Program-made: the position numbers and the translations under genes | Origin: Phytohabitans rumicis | GTDB lineage: Bacteria > Actinomycetota > Actinomycetes > Mycobacteriales > Micromonosporaceae | DNA: 64,000 nt | Direction: 5' to 3' | Assembly (NCBI RefSeq): GCF_011764445.1 | Contig: NZ_BLPG01000001.1 | Location: forward strand, 1,240,001 to 1,304,000 | The notes under the pieces: generated by a model | The model's database searches: none | What the model was told of the DNA's origin: nothing | Seen by the model: only the letters and a program-made list of their open reading frames with translations | Part shown: in pieces, positions 17,900 to 27,029 of the stretch | Layout: every line of letters begins with the position of its first letter | Numbering within the stretch: the first letter of the stretch is position 1

Positions 17900-20800
17900 G
17901 CGGTCCCGGCGTACGGCAAGAGGTGCGCGTCGAGAGCGGCTTCGGCTACGGCGTGATCGGCGCGGATCTGCACGTGTTCGCCGACCGCGGTCCGGTCTAC
18001 CTGCTCCAGGCCCACCGTCCCGCCCCGACCCCGGACACCGCGTGGCTGCTCGCACAGCCGAGTCGCCTGCTCGACGCCCGCTACGCCGTGGTCGACTTCA
18101 CCGGCCGCGACGCCGAGCTGGCGCAGCTGTCGGACTGGCGGGCGACCGGGCCTCGGTTGACGGCCCGATGGCTGCACGCCGCCGGCGGGCAGGGCAAGAC
18201 CCGGCTCACCAACGAGTTCGCGCGGCGATCCGCCGCGGCTGGCTGGAAGGTCGTCACCGCGGTCCACGGGGCCGGCACGATCTGGTCGCCACCCGGCAGC
18301 GAGGACCTGCGGCTCGGTGACGCGGCGGGCCTGCTGGTGCTCGTCGACTACGCGGATCGATGGCCCCGCTCCGACCTGGCCTGGCTCTTCAGCAACGTCC
18401 TGCTGCACCAGCCCGTACCGACCCGGTTGCTCCTCGTCGCCCGCAGCGTCGACCCGTGGCCGCTGCTGCGGGCCGATCTGCACCGGCATCAGGCCGACAC
18501 CACTGACCAGGCACTGCGAACGCTGCCGCGGGTCGAGGGCGAACGCGAACGGATGTACACGGTCGCGCTGGACGCCTTCGCGGCCCGGTACGGGAACGGC
18601 CAACCCGCGCGAGCCCTTCCGCCCGGTCTGCTGGACGACCCGGAGTACGGCCTGACGCTCGCCATCCACCTCGCCGCCTTGGTCCGCGTCGACGCCGCGG
18701 CGAACAGCCGGCCCTATCCCGCCGACATCGTGGGGCTCACCGCGTACCTGCTGGACCGGGAGCGTGAGCACTGGGCCAAGCTGTACGCCAACAGCGCGCA
18801 CGGGTCGGACTTCCGGACCCCGCCCAGCGTCATGGCGCGGGCGGTCCAGGTCGCCGTGCTGACCGGCTCGATGCCGCACCGCGAAGGACAGTCGATCCTG
18901 GGTCGCCTCGACCTGGAGGTGCGGCCCGAACGGCTCCTCAGCGACCACGCCATCTGCTACCCGCCGATCGACCCGCGCCAGGGCGCCGTACTCGAGCCGC
19001 TCTACCCGGACCGGCTGGCGGAGGACTTCCTCGCGCTGATGCTGCCCGGCCACGACCTGGACGGTCATCCGGCCGACCCGTGGGCCGCCACCGCGACCAC
19101 CGACGTCCTCGCCGGTGGCTCGCCGCCCGGGCACCTACCCCGGGCGATCACCTTCCTGGCGGCCGCGGCTGGCCGCTGGCCGCACGTCGGCGCCGCGCAC
19201 CTCTACCCGCTGCTGCTCGACAACCCCCGGCACGCGGTGTCCGCCGGCGGTGCCGCTCTGACGAGCCTCGCCCAACTGCCCACCATGCCCATGGAATTGC
19301 TGGAGGCCATCGAGTCCCTGCTGCCCGAGACCCGAGACGTCGACCTGGACGCGGGCATCGCCGCGGTCGCCTCCCGGCTCGCCGCCGAGCGACTCGGCTG
19401 CGACCCGGACCCCGTGGACCGGCTGCGCATCCAGTGGGATCTGAGCATCCTGCTGTCCAACGCGGGCCGGGACCCGGAGGCGCTGGACGCGATCCAAGCG
19501 GCGGTCGCCGTCGCTCGGCAACTGGTGGAGGGCGGCGGGACCGGACTCGAGCCCGACCTCGCCGGCTCGCTGACCATCCTGGGCGGTGCCCTGGCCCGGC
19601 TCGGGCGCTGGGAAGAGGCGCTCGACGCGGCCACCGAGGCGGTCGCGATCCAGCGGCGGCTGGCGGCGCGGACCCCGGCCGCGTCCGGGCCGGAGCTTGC
19701 CACGTCGCTGCACAACCTCAGCATCGCTCTGGCGGCGGCCGGTCTGCGGGAACGGGCCGTCGAGGCGGCCGAGGAGGCCGTCCGGATACGCAGTCAACCG
19801 GACGCCACCGACGACGAGGAACACGCCGCCGGGTCGCTGGACAACCTCCGGGTACGGCTGATCGACGTCGGGCGGCTGGACGAGGCGCTGGCGCTGGCCG
19901 AGGACGCGGTGGCCGCCCACCGGGACCTGGTCGCGGCGGCCCCGGCCGCCTTCGGGCCCGATCTCGCCCGCGCCCTGTCGAACCACAGCGTCCTGCTGAC
20001 GAAGATCGGGCGCCACGAGGACGCGGTCGCCGCGGCCGAGGAGGCGGTCACGATCTGCCGAGGGCTGGCCGCGGCGAACAAGGCCGCGTTCGAGGTCGAC
20101 CTGGCGACGGCCTTGACCAACCTTGGCAACGCGCTGTCCGGTATGGGAGAGCGGGACCAGGCATGGGAGACGACCAACGAGGCGGTCGAGATCTACCGGC
20201 TGCTCGCCCAGGGCAACACCGGTCTCGAAGCCAACCTGGCCCTGTCCCTCTCCAACCTCGGAAAGCAGCTGTCCGACATCGGGCAGCAGGAAGCGGCGCT
20301 GGCCGTCACCGAGGAGGCGGTCGAGATCCGCCGGCGGCTGGCGGCGGGCAACCCGGCCGCCCACCGGCCGGGCCTGGCCACGTCGCTGGATCATCTGGGC
20401 AAGCGGCTGCTGTCCGCGGGACGCGTCGGGGAAGGCTTGGCCGCCTCCGACGAGGCCGTCGAGATCCGCCGGACGCTCGCCGAGGACAACCCGGGCGCCT
20501 TCTCGGCCGACCTCGCGAACGCCCTGACCAACCAGGGCACCCTTCTGTGGGGACTGGGGGAGCGGCGGGACGCGCTGGAGGTGACAGAGGAGGCCGTCGA
20601 GATCCACCGGGAGCTGGCCGCCGAGGGCCGGACCGCCAGCGCCTCGGACTTCGCCGCCGCGCTGACCAACCTCAGCGGCATGCTGTCCGGGCTCGGGGAG
20701 GTCGAGGACGCGCTCGACCTGGCGTCCGAGGCCGTCGCCGCCTGCCGCCAGCAAGCCGAGATCTCTCCGGCCGCCGCCGCTGCCGGTCTGTCCGCCGCGC

Positions 20801-21255
20801 TGACGAACCTCGGTCTGGTGCTCGCCTTCGCCGGCAGGCACAGCGAGGCGCTGGCCGCGACCCAAGAGGCGGTCACGATCCGCAGGCGGCTGGCCGCCGA
20901 GAGCCCAGCGGTCTTCGAGCCGGAGCTCGCGGCCTCGCTGACCAACCTCACCGCCGACCTGATGGCCTTCAGTCGGCCGGACGAGGCATTGACGAGCATC
21001 GAGGAGGCGGTCCACATCTACCGGCGGCTGGCAGGGGCCGGCCATGCCAGGTTCGCATCCGGCCTCGCGACCTCGCTGATCAATCTGTGTATCACCTTGT
21101 GGACCATGGGTCGTCACGAGGCCGCGCTCGGTGCCGGCACCGAGTCGGTCGAGGTCTACCGCGATCTCGCGCGGCAGTCGCCGGCGGCCCACAGCGATGG
21201 CCTACGGCAGGCACAGGCGATGGTCGCCGACCTGCGCACCCGGTGGACCGGCTAA
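17896..21255 (+). CDS. STAND-type ATPase with C-terminal TPR array
   Basis: The ATG at 17896 overlaps the upstream stop and begins MSGPGVRQEVRVESGFGYG, matching the paralogue at 21252-24695, so I prefer it to an earlier in-frame ATG at 17410 whose extra 162 residues look like shadow sequence. Product 1,119 residues. A P-loop (HAAGGQGKTRL, about residue 97) and Walker B strand (GLLVLVDYAD, about residue 148) define the NTPase. From about residue 510 to the end there are about a dozen TPR-like repeats of the form ALxxTEEAVEIRRRLAAxxPAAxxPxLAxSLxNLG. STAND ATPases act as switches that oligomerise after sensing a ligand; the TPRs are the likely sensor. Role in signalling or defence is inference. 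Confidence 0.8.
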   Translation: MSGPGVRQEVRVESGFGYGVIGADLHVFADRGPVYLLQAHRPAPTPDTAWLLAQPSRLLDARYAVVDFTGRDAELAQLSDWRATGPRLTARWLHAAGGQGKTRLTNEFARRSAAAGWKVVTAVHGAGTIWSPPGSEDLRLGDAAGLLVLVDYADRWPRSDLAWLFSNVLLHQPVPTRLLLVARSVDPWPLLRADLHRHQADTTDQALRTLPRVEGERERMYTVALDAFAARYGNGQPARALPPGLLDDPEYGLTLAIHLAALVRVDAAANSRPYPADIVGLTAYLLDREREHWAKLYANSAHGSDFRTPPSVMARAVQVAVLTGSMPHREGQSILGRLDLEVRPERLLSDHAICYPPIDPRQGAVLEPLYPDRLAEDFLALMLPGHDLDGHPADPWAATATTDVLAGGSPPGHLPRAITFLAAAAGRWPHVGAAHLYPLLLDNPRHAVSAGGAALTSLAQLPTMPMELLEAIESLLPETRDVDLDAGIAAVASRLAAERLGCDPDPVDRLRIQWDLSILLSNAGRDPEALDAIQAAVAVARQLVEGGGTGLEPDLAGSLTILGGALARLGRWEEALDAATEAVAIQRRLAARTPAASGPELATSLHNLSIALAAAGLRERAVEAAEEAVRIRSQPDATDDEEHAAGSLDNLRVRLIDVGRLDEALALAEDAVAAHRDLVAAAPAAFGPDLARALSNHSVLLTKIGRHEDAVAAAEEAVTICRGLAAANKAAFEVDLATALTNLGNALSGMGERDQAWETTNEAVEIYRLLAQGNTGLEANLALSLSNLGKQLSDIGQQEAALAVTEEAVEIRRRLAAGNPAAHRPGLATSLDHLGKRLLSAGRVGEGLAASDEAVEIRRTLAEDNPGAFSADLANALTNQGTLLWGLGERRDALEVTEEAVEIHRELAAEGRTASASDFAAALTNLSGMLSGLGEVEDALDLASEAVAACRQQAEISPAAAAAGLSAALTNLGLVLAFAGRHSEALAATQEAVTIRRRLAAESPAVFEPELAASLTNLTADLMAFSRPDEALTSIEEAVHIYRRLAGAGHARFASGLATSLINLCITLWTMGRHEAALGAGTESVEVYRDLARQSPAAHSDGLRQAQAMVADLRTRWTG

Positions 21256-24200
21256 CCGGTCGTTCCACCGCGGATGCGGCGCAGGATCAGGCGTACGACA
21301 GTCCAGGGAAGGGCCACGACGAACACCACGGCGACGACCACGGCAATCACGAGGCCCACCAGGATCGTGACGACGACCATGACCGGACCGGACGTCAGCC
21401 CCAACCGGTCCATGATGGACGGACGCAGGCCGTAGCGGCTGAATCGCTTGCGCACCTTGGCCTGTACCACGGGCGCCAGATGCAGCTGGCTCTCCAGCAA
21501 TCGGACCGTTTTCAGCTCCGCTTTGAAGACGTACGGTGCCTGCTGGACGAGTTGCTTGTACTGCGCGATGGCCTCCCGCACGCTCTGCTCGCCCGCGGCG
21601 AAGTCGCCGCTCTGGCCCTGCGCCGCGGCCTGCACGGAGAGGGCTCGGGCGAGCGCCGGTTGGTAGAAGGCCGGTGCGCGCTCGGTCAGGCGCCGCAGCA
21701 GCGCCACCAGCGTCTCGGCGACGTAGACGGCCGTGGCGGCCTGCCCCAGCCCGAGGTAGTTCGCCGCCTCGTTGTTCAGGACGCCCGCGAGCCGTGGCTC
21801 GTACAGTTCCGGTTCGGTCTCGGCGAGCGTCCGGTAGATGCGGGACGCCTCGTCGAGGGGGTCCTCGGCCGCCACGGGGTCGCTCCGCGCCAGGATGCTG
21901 CCGAGGTTCGCCAGGGCTGCGGCGAGATCCGCCGGGTTGCCGCCCTGCCGCAGCGCGGCAACGGTCGCCCCGGCCTTGGCGATCGGGTCATCCGCGTCGG
22001 CCAGCCGGTCCCGGATCGAGGCCGCTTCGCGCTGTGGAGCCGGCGCCTGGCGGGCGCGGCCGAGGTTCTGCAGGGTCGTGGCGTGGTTCTCCAACGACGC
22101 CGCCAGGTCGGGCAACCACGAGGGGTCGGTCTCGGCCAGCGGGCGCCGGAGCGCGACCGCCTCCTCGATGACAGCCAGCGCCTTGCGGTTCTGGCCCACG
22201 GCCGACAGGGCGGCACTATGGTTGTTGAGCGCCTTGGCCAGCCCGCCGAGGTAGGTGTCGGGCCGGTCCGCGGCCAGCCACCGAAAGACCTCGGCGGCCT
22301 CGGCGGTGAACGCGAGAGTCTGCTCCGGCTGGGTGGGCGGCAACGCGCTGGCCAGGTTGACCAGGACCAGGCCGAGGAACTGGCGGTTGGCCGCCGGATT
22401 CGTCCCCATCAGGTCGCGCAGCCTGGCCTCGGCCTCCCGCAGCACCGTGACCGCCTCGCCGGCGTGGCCCAGCGTGTGCAGCCGCATGCCGAGGTTGTTC
22501 AGGGCCAAGGCCAGCGCCTGCTCGTACGCGTACGGGTTGGTCTCGGTGAGCCGGCGGCGGATGCCCACCGCGTCCCGGCTGACCGCCAGAGCCTCGTAGT
22601 GGTTGCCCTTCGCCGCGTAGGCGTTTCCGAGGTTGTTCAGGGACGTGGCGAGGTCCTGCAGGAACGTGTCGGGATCCCGCTCGGCGAGCCCGCGCCGGAT
22701 CGCCACGGCCTCCAGAGCCGCGGCGAGGCACTCGTCCCGCCTGCCGATCTCCAGCAGCCGGATGGTCAGGCTGTTGAGCGCGCTCGCCAGGTCCGGGAGG
22801 TACCGCCGCTGGTCCGCCTCGACGAGCCCGCGGTAGATGGCCACGGCCTCCTCGGTCTGGGCGAGCGCCTGTGCCATCCTGGTCGGCTCCGGTCGGGTGG
22901 ACTCCCGGCCCAGCAGGTGCAGCGCGTCGGCCAACCGTGGTCTGTGGACGTCGCCGTCCCGGTCGGCCAGGTCGCGGTAGATGTCCACGGCCTGCGCGAC
23001 GGCCGCCTCCGCCTCGACCCGCCGGCCGAGCCCGCTGAGCGCCCGGCTCCGCTCGTACGCGCCGGCGGCCGCCACCGCACCGCGCCCGTCGACCAGCGCC
23101 GTGACCCGCGTCGCCGCATCCAGCGCCGGCTCGAACAGGCCGGCGTTGACGTACCGGCGGGCAAGCGTCACGAACAGGGCGGCGAGCGGCTCGCCGGTCA
23201 TGCCCGACGCGGTCGCCTGGTCGGCGCGGCGCCGCGCGATCGCCGCGAGGCCCAGGTCCAGGTCGGCCTGGGCGCGTTCGGGCAGCAGCGGGTCGAGCGC
23301 GGCCAGCACAGCAGGGTCGAGATCGTCGATGTCGGCCAGTGCGCCGAGGGTGGCGCTGCCGCCGGTCAGCGCCAGCTCCGGCGCGTCGCGCAGCACCACG
23401 GCGAGGTGCTCGGCCACATGCGGCCAACGCCCGGGCGCGGCCGCCGCTGCCAGGAACGTCAGCGCCCGGCCGGCGTACGTCGTCGCACCACCGTGTACGA
23501 GCGTCGCCATGGTGGACGGCGCCCACGGTCTCGACTGGTACCCGTGCGCCGGGTGGCCCGGGAGCGTCAGCGCCAGGAAGTCCTCGGCCAGCCGGTCCGG
23601 GTACAGCGGTTCCAGCACGGTGGCGGGCTCGGTCGCGGGGTAGCAGCGCGCGTGGTCGGCCAGCAGGGCGTCCGGGTGGCCGGGCAGGTCGAGCGAGCGA
23701 AGGATCTGGACCCCGCTGTCGTACGCCGTGGCGCCGGTGAGCGCGGCGGTGAACACCAGCCGGGTCATCTCCGACGGCGCGGTGCCGAACTCCAGACCGT
23801 CCACTCTGGACTCGTGCAGCCGGGTCCAGTGCCGGTGCTCGCGATCGAGCAGGTACGCCGACAGCGCGGCCGGGTCGCCGGCCGCGGCGTCGCCGGCTGT
23901 GCCACCCTGCCGGGCGCCGGCGTCCACGGCGACCAACGCCGCCATGTGCACGGTGAGAGTCAACCCGAACTCGGGATCGTTGAGCCGTGCCGGCACGGCG
24001 ACGGTCTCCGGCGCGATGCCGTACCGGCCGGCGAAGGCGTCGCGGGCCGCCAGGAACATGCGCTCCCGGTCGGCCGGCAGCGGCCCGAGCGGCAGATCAT
24101 GGACGGAGCCGTCGAGCTCCTCCACCGAGGATCGCACCGCCTGCCAGGCGTACGCGGAGCGGGCCAGCAGGAGCAGCCGCGTCGGCACGCCCCGGTGCAG

Positions 24201-24695
24201 GATCGCGTTGCTCATCAACCAGGCCAGGTGAGTCAACGGCCACCGGTCGGCGTAGTCCACGACCATCAGCAGGCCGGCCGCGCCATCCAGGGTCAGGTCC
24301 TGGCTCCCGGGCGGCGGGATCACCGTACCCGGCCCGTGCCGGGTATCCACCACCTTCCACCCGGCGGCGGCGCTCAGGTCCGCGAACTCGGCGGCCAGCC
24401 GCGTCTTTCCCGCTCCGCCCGCCCCATGCAGCCACATCGCGGACATCCCGCGGCCGTCACGCCACCGGCTCAGCCGGGCCAGTTCGTCGTCGCGCCCGCG
24501 GAACGGCACGATCCGATGCCGGGCGTTGAGCAGCCGGCTGGGCTGCTCGGGCAGCCAGGCGGGATCCGACGGGGGCGCCGGCTGGTGACAGGTGAGGACG
24601 TACACCGGACCGCGGTCCGCGAAGACGTGCAGATCCGCGCCGATCAGGCCGTACCCGAATCCACTCTCGACCTTGACGACCTGGGTGACCGACAC
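21252..24695 (-). CDS. STAND-type ATPase with TPR array and C-terminal membrane segment (paralogue)
   Basis: I place the start at the GTG at 24695 because it follows a GGGAGG site by a few bases and gives the N-terminus shared with the paralogue (VESGFGYG, then GADLHVFADRGPVY). A TTG 42 bases upstream is also possible. Product 1,147 residues. P-loop GAGGAGKTRLAAEF, Walker B LLMVVDYAD, then degenerate TPR repeats from about residue 500 to 1080. Unlike the paralogue it ends in a hydrophobic stretch, VMVVVTILVGLVIAVVVAVV and more, followed by basic residues (RLILRRIR). This would anchor the C-terminus in the membrane. The gene converges on its paralogue and their stop codons overlap by 4 bp. Confidence 0.78.
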   Translation of the reverse strand: MSVTQVVKVESGFGYGLIGADLHVFADRGPVYVLTCHQPAPPSDPAWLPEQPSRLLNARHRIVPFRGRDDELARLSRWRDGRGMSAMWLHGAGGAGKTRLAAEFADLSAAAGWKVVDTRHGPGTVIPPPGSQDLTLDGAAGLLMVVDYADRWPLTHLAWLMSNAILHRGVPTRLLLLARSAYAWQAVRSSVEELDGSVHDLPLGPLPADRERMFLAARDAFAGRYGIAPETVAVPARLNDPEFGLTLTVHMAALVAVDAGARQGGTAGDAAAGDPAALSAYLLDREHRHWTRLHESRVDGLEFGTAPSEMTRLVFTAALTGATAYDSGVQILRSLDLPGHPDALLADHARCYPATEPATVLEPLYPDRLAEDFLALTLPGHPAHGYQSRPWAPSTMATLVHGGATTYAGRALTFLAAAAAPGRWPHVAEHLAVVLRDAPELALTGGSATLGALADIDDLDPAVLAALDPLLPERAQADLDLGLAAIARRRADQATASGMTGEPLAALFVTLARRYVNAGLFEPALDAATRVTALVDGRGAVAAAGAYERSRALSGLGRRVEAEAAVAQAVDIYRDLADRDGDVHRPRLADALHLLGRESTRPEPTRMAQALAQTEEAVAIYRGLVEADQRRYLPDLASALNSLTIRLLEIGRRDECLAAALEAVAIRRGLAERDPDTFLQDLATSLNNLGNAYAAKGNHYEALAVSRDAVGIRRRLTETNPYAYEQALALALNNLGMRLHTLGHAGEAVTVLREAEARLRDLMGTNPAANRQFLGLVLVNLASALPPTQPEQTLAFTAEAAEVFRWLAADRPDTYLGGLAKALNNHSAALSAVGQNRKALAVIEEAVALRRPLAETDPSWLPDLAASLENHATTLQNLGRARQAPAPQREAASIRDRLADADDPIAKAGATVAALRQGGNPADLAAALANLGSILARSDPVAAEDPLDEASRIYRTLAETEPELYEPRLAGVLNNEAANYLGLGQAATAVYVAETLVALLRRLTERAPAFYQPALARALSVQAAAQGQSGDFAAGEQSVREAIAQYKQLVQQAPYVFKAELKTVRLLESQLHLAPVVQAKVRKRFSRYGLRPSIMDRLGLTSGPVMVVVTILVGLVIAVVVAVVFVVALPWTVVRLILRRIRGGTTG

Positions 24696-24762
24696 ACTGA
24701 CCTCCCACGGCGCGGGTCGGCCCCGGCACGCCGCCAACAGCCTATCGGTCCGGGACGAGCCG

Positions 24763-24985
24763 TTAGCCGCCGTGCCGCGGACCCGGCCGAGGTGGCAGGG
24801 TGGCGAGGTCTGGCGGCTGATCGGGCCAGACCAGCAGGACGCCGCAGGGCGCGTGGTCGATCACGAACCGGGTGTGCGGGCCGAGGCTGCGCGGACCGAG
24901 CCGGCTGCGGTCGCCGTCCCGGGCCAGCACGAGCAGGTCCGTGCCGGCGCAGGCGGCGACGACCTCTCGTTCGGGATGTCCGTGG
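24763..24985 (-). pseudogene. C-terminal fragment of a universal stress protein
   Basis: The minus strand encodes VVAACAGTDLLVLARDGDRS, LGPRSLGPHTRFVIDHAPCG and VLLVWPD, then a Pro-rich tail ending at TAA (24763-24765). This is the last third of a Usp domain: the nucleotide-binding G-x9-G-S/T region and the final beta strand. The upstream part is missing: the frame fades toward a terminator hairpin and the tRNA-Pro fragment at 25041-25112. It lies upstream of the STAND gene on the same strand. Probably a gene lost at a recombination junction. Confidence 0.65.
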
Positions 24986-25040
24986 CGGGCGGGAGTGGGC
25001 GGTCTGCGTTGATATCGAGGCGTCTCGCCGACCCAATAAA

Positions 25041-25063
25041 GAAGGCCAGCTGAGCTGGCCTTT
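25041..25063 (-). terminator. Terminator hairpin downstream of the tRNA-Pro fragment
   Basis: AAGGCCAGCT and AGCTGGCCTT form a 10-bp inverted repeat around a single central G (loop of three or more in practice). Read on the minus strand it follows the tRNA 3' end by about eight bases and is followed by CTTTATT, a typical tRNA terminator layout. It therefore probably belongs to the original tRNA locus. Confidence 0.7.
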
Positions 25064-25070
25064 CACAAAG

Positions 25071-25112
25071 TCGGGACGGCCGGATTTGAACCGACGACCC
25101 CTTGACCCCCAG
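25071..25112 (-). tRNA. 3' fragment of tRNA-Pro(GGG), likely attachment-site scar
   Basis: Read on the minus strand the sequence runs CTGGGGGTCAAG (anticodon loop and 3' strand of the anticodon stem), then the variable loop, GGTTCAAATCC (T loop), and GGCCGTCCCGA as 3' acceptor strand plus discriminator. The 5' half is absent: the bases where the D arm and the 5' acceptor strand (expected CGGGACG) should be do not pair. A 3' tRNA piece of about 40 nt is the classic footprint of integrase-mediated insertion into a tRNA gene. Confidence 0.7.
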
Positions 25113-26675
25113 GGGGTACTCCGGTGGCCCAGCGGCATGCTCACGCACGTGTGCCCAGGTCACTGCAAGCATAAACCGGCCGCGTAAAGAGGTCGTTGCA
25201 TCACTCCCCCGGCTGTGATCAGCTGAGCTGCTCGGTGAGTGCGTCGCTGAGTTGCTCGACGCCAGCCTGGGCGCGTACATCGGACGGGGAGGCGGCGGCG
25301 AGCGTCGAGGAGGATTTCCGGGCCTGGCCACCGCAGTGGTGTCTATTCCATCCTGCCAGAGCTGCCCGGCGGCTGGGCCGGGAGGGGACGGAGGCCGCGC
25401 GACGGCACTTGGGCTCCGGTGTTGTCACTTCTTTGGGATGAGGCAGACCGGGTGGCCCTAGATGGTCCACACGGAACAGCCGTTCAAACCAACCGTAGGG
25501 GCGGAGCGGGTCGGTGCGCCGCCCTTCTGACGTTCGCGTGTCGAGATCGCATGTCGGGTATGCGCAGGATGTTGCCCCTGACTAGAGACCTTTCGGGGTC
25601 AGGTTCAGAATCAGGATCGAGTTCTGAGCTGCCGCGGCGCTCGTCGCGGTCCGGGCCGTCGCTCCCGCGGCCGCATCCTGCGCGGTCCACAACCATCCCC
25701 GAGATGGACCTCACAGCCCGTGACGCCGTCACAGGGCAGGTTGGTTTCTGGGCCCCATACCTCACAGTCATAAATATGCCTCTCAGGTATGGGGCCTAAA
25801 ACTAGTCTCTAGAACGGAAGCAGAGCAAAGACCGCGACGCACACCACCGTCCCCGGGCGGGGCTCGGTCGTTGTCCTTGGGTCTTGTGCGGCGGGGCTGG
25901 CAGCGCTGGTCGGGGGTTTCGGCGAGCGCCAGCGAGCCGCCGACCTGCGCGGTGCCCGCGGGAGCATGCGGCCCGCAGGTGACGCGGGCCGGGGCATATC
26001 TGCTCGGACAAACCACAACGCCGCCTGACCCCAAACCCAAAACGTCTCTAGATGCGGCGGTCACCGTCGTGGCGGTGAGCCATAGATCCAACGGGGATCG
26101 ATCCTGCCACGGCGTGCCCCGACGCGTCGTGGGGTTGGGGTACGCGCGGTCGCTGCCATCGAGGTAAGCGTTGAACTCGCTGCGGGCTAGACCGAGGGCG
26201 TGGCGGGCCATGGTGGGGCTGCTGGCGCGACCAGACCGCGAACACCACCTCACCAACGTGGCCCGCCGCTTCGCCGCCGACCTCCAAGACACAGCCTGGG
26301 CACGACATGCCGCGACGCCTGCACCAGACTGGGCCACCGGGTCGGCGTAACGAAGCAACCTCGGCCGACGACACCGCTCAACAAGGCTGCCGAACCCAAA
26401 CATGCGATGGACACGGCTCGGCCGGACGATCGCGCCGCCGTCCGCCAATCGCTGACCTCCGGCGGTCGTCGCCTGTCAAGTACCAAGCACCGCGGCTGGC
26501 AACCCGAACCGGGAAACGTTCCTCCGGCGCGACACGCCCGGCTAAACATTCGCCCTTGAACGACGCGGGCGGCGAGTCAAGGATCTTTCAAGGTTTTCGC
26601 CGTGATCACGTTGACACATTGGAACTTGTCGCCGGCTCCCGGTTCGCTTAGGGCAGCGTGTGAGGAGTGAACAGA
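25113..26675. other. Gene-poor, apparently degraded region to the right of the tRNA fragment
   Basis: No open frame here looks like an intact protein. Two weak signals are worth recording. On the minus strand from 26211 to about 26030, ARHALGLARSEFNAYLDG then RAYPNPTTRRGTPWQDRS resembles a small helix-turn-helix protein of mobile elements but continues into low-quality sequence. On the plus strand 26210-26350 encodes 46 residues (HHLTNVARRFAADLQDTAW) of unknown origin. The sequence is locally less GC-rich around 25560-25820 than the flanks. It contains a 12-bp inverted repeat and three copies of an 8-mer, GTCTCTAG. An integrase or excisionase gene, expected next to an attachment site, is not recognisable. 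Confidence 0.45.
25751..25796. repeat. 12-bp perfect inverted repeat with AT-rich 22-nt spacer
   Basis: GGCCCCATACCT at 25751-25762 and AGGTATGGGGCC at 25785-25796 are exact inverted copies. The spacer is AT-rich (contains CATAAATATG), unusual in this genome. It could be a terminator without U-run, an operator, or a recombination site or transposon-end hairpin. No gene start lies close enough to decide. Confidence 0.7.
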
Positions 26676-27017
26676 TGACTATTAGCAGCAACACGGACGG
26701 TTGGAGAGGCGGGCAGGAACCCACCCGCGAGGCTCCCCCGCTCACCTCATGCCGGTGCTCCGGGAGTTGCTGGCCGGAACCCTCGACGTCACGGCCAGCC
26801 GGCGACTCAACATGTCGCCCCGCACGTTCAACCGGCGGGTAGCCGAACTGCTGCGGTATCTGGGGCAAGCACCCGATTCCAGGGTGGAGTGCAGGCCGTG
26901 GCGCGAGGCTTGGCGCCCGTACCGCACGGACGTGCGGCGGGCCATCAGCCGGGACGGGGCACGTCTGGTGGCGGGGCCCGCCCTCCGGAACGGCCGCCGA
27001 CGAGCCGCGGGAGCTGA
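26676..27017 (+). CDS. Small LuxR-type helix-turn-helix protein, frame-disrupted
   Basis: ATG at 26676 follows a GAGGAG site. The recognisable part lies in a second frame: VLRELLAGTLDVTASRRLNM then SPRTFNRRVAELLRYLG, a LuxR/GerE-like HTH with the usual scaffold (RRLxxSxRTxxRRVAELLxxLG). At a GGGG run (26862-26865) the family similarity jumps frame again into ASTRFQGGVQAVARGL, the normal continuation (SRFQAGVxAxxxGL). One extra G there would restore it. The junction between the start frame and the HTH frame is a second break that is not explained by one base. It ends just before the MFS gene and probably regulates it or the cluster. It may be a pseudogene. Confidence 0.5.
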
Positions 27018-27029
27018 GAGAGGGATCGC

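Noticed and set aside
25071..25150. Complete tRNA gene on the minus strand
   Set aside because: The 5' acceptor strand and D arm are absent; only the 3' ~42 nt fit tRNA-Pro.
19080..25187. Very long plus-strand open frame (over 2,000 codons) across the STAND genes
   Set aside because: Arg/Gly/Ala-rich with no family motif; it is antisense or out of frame to genes with clear P-loops and TPRs. Long shadow frames are normal at this GC content.
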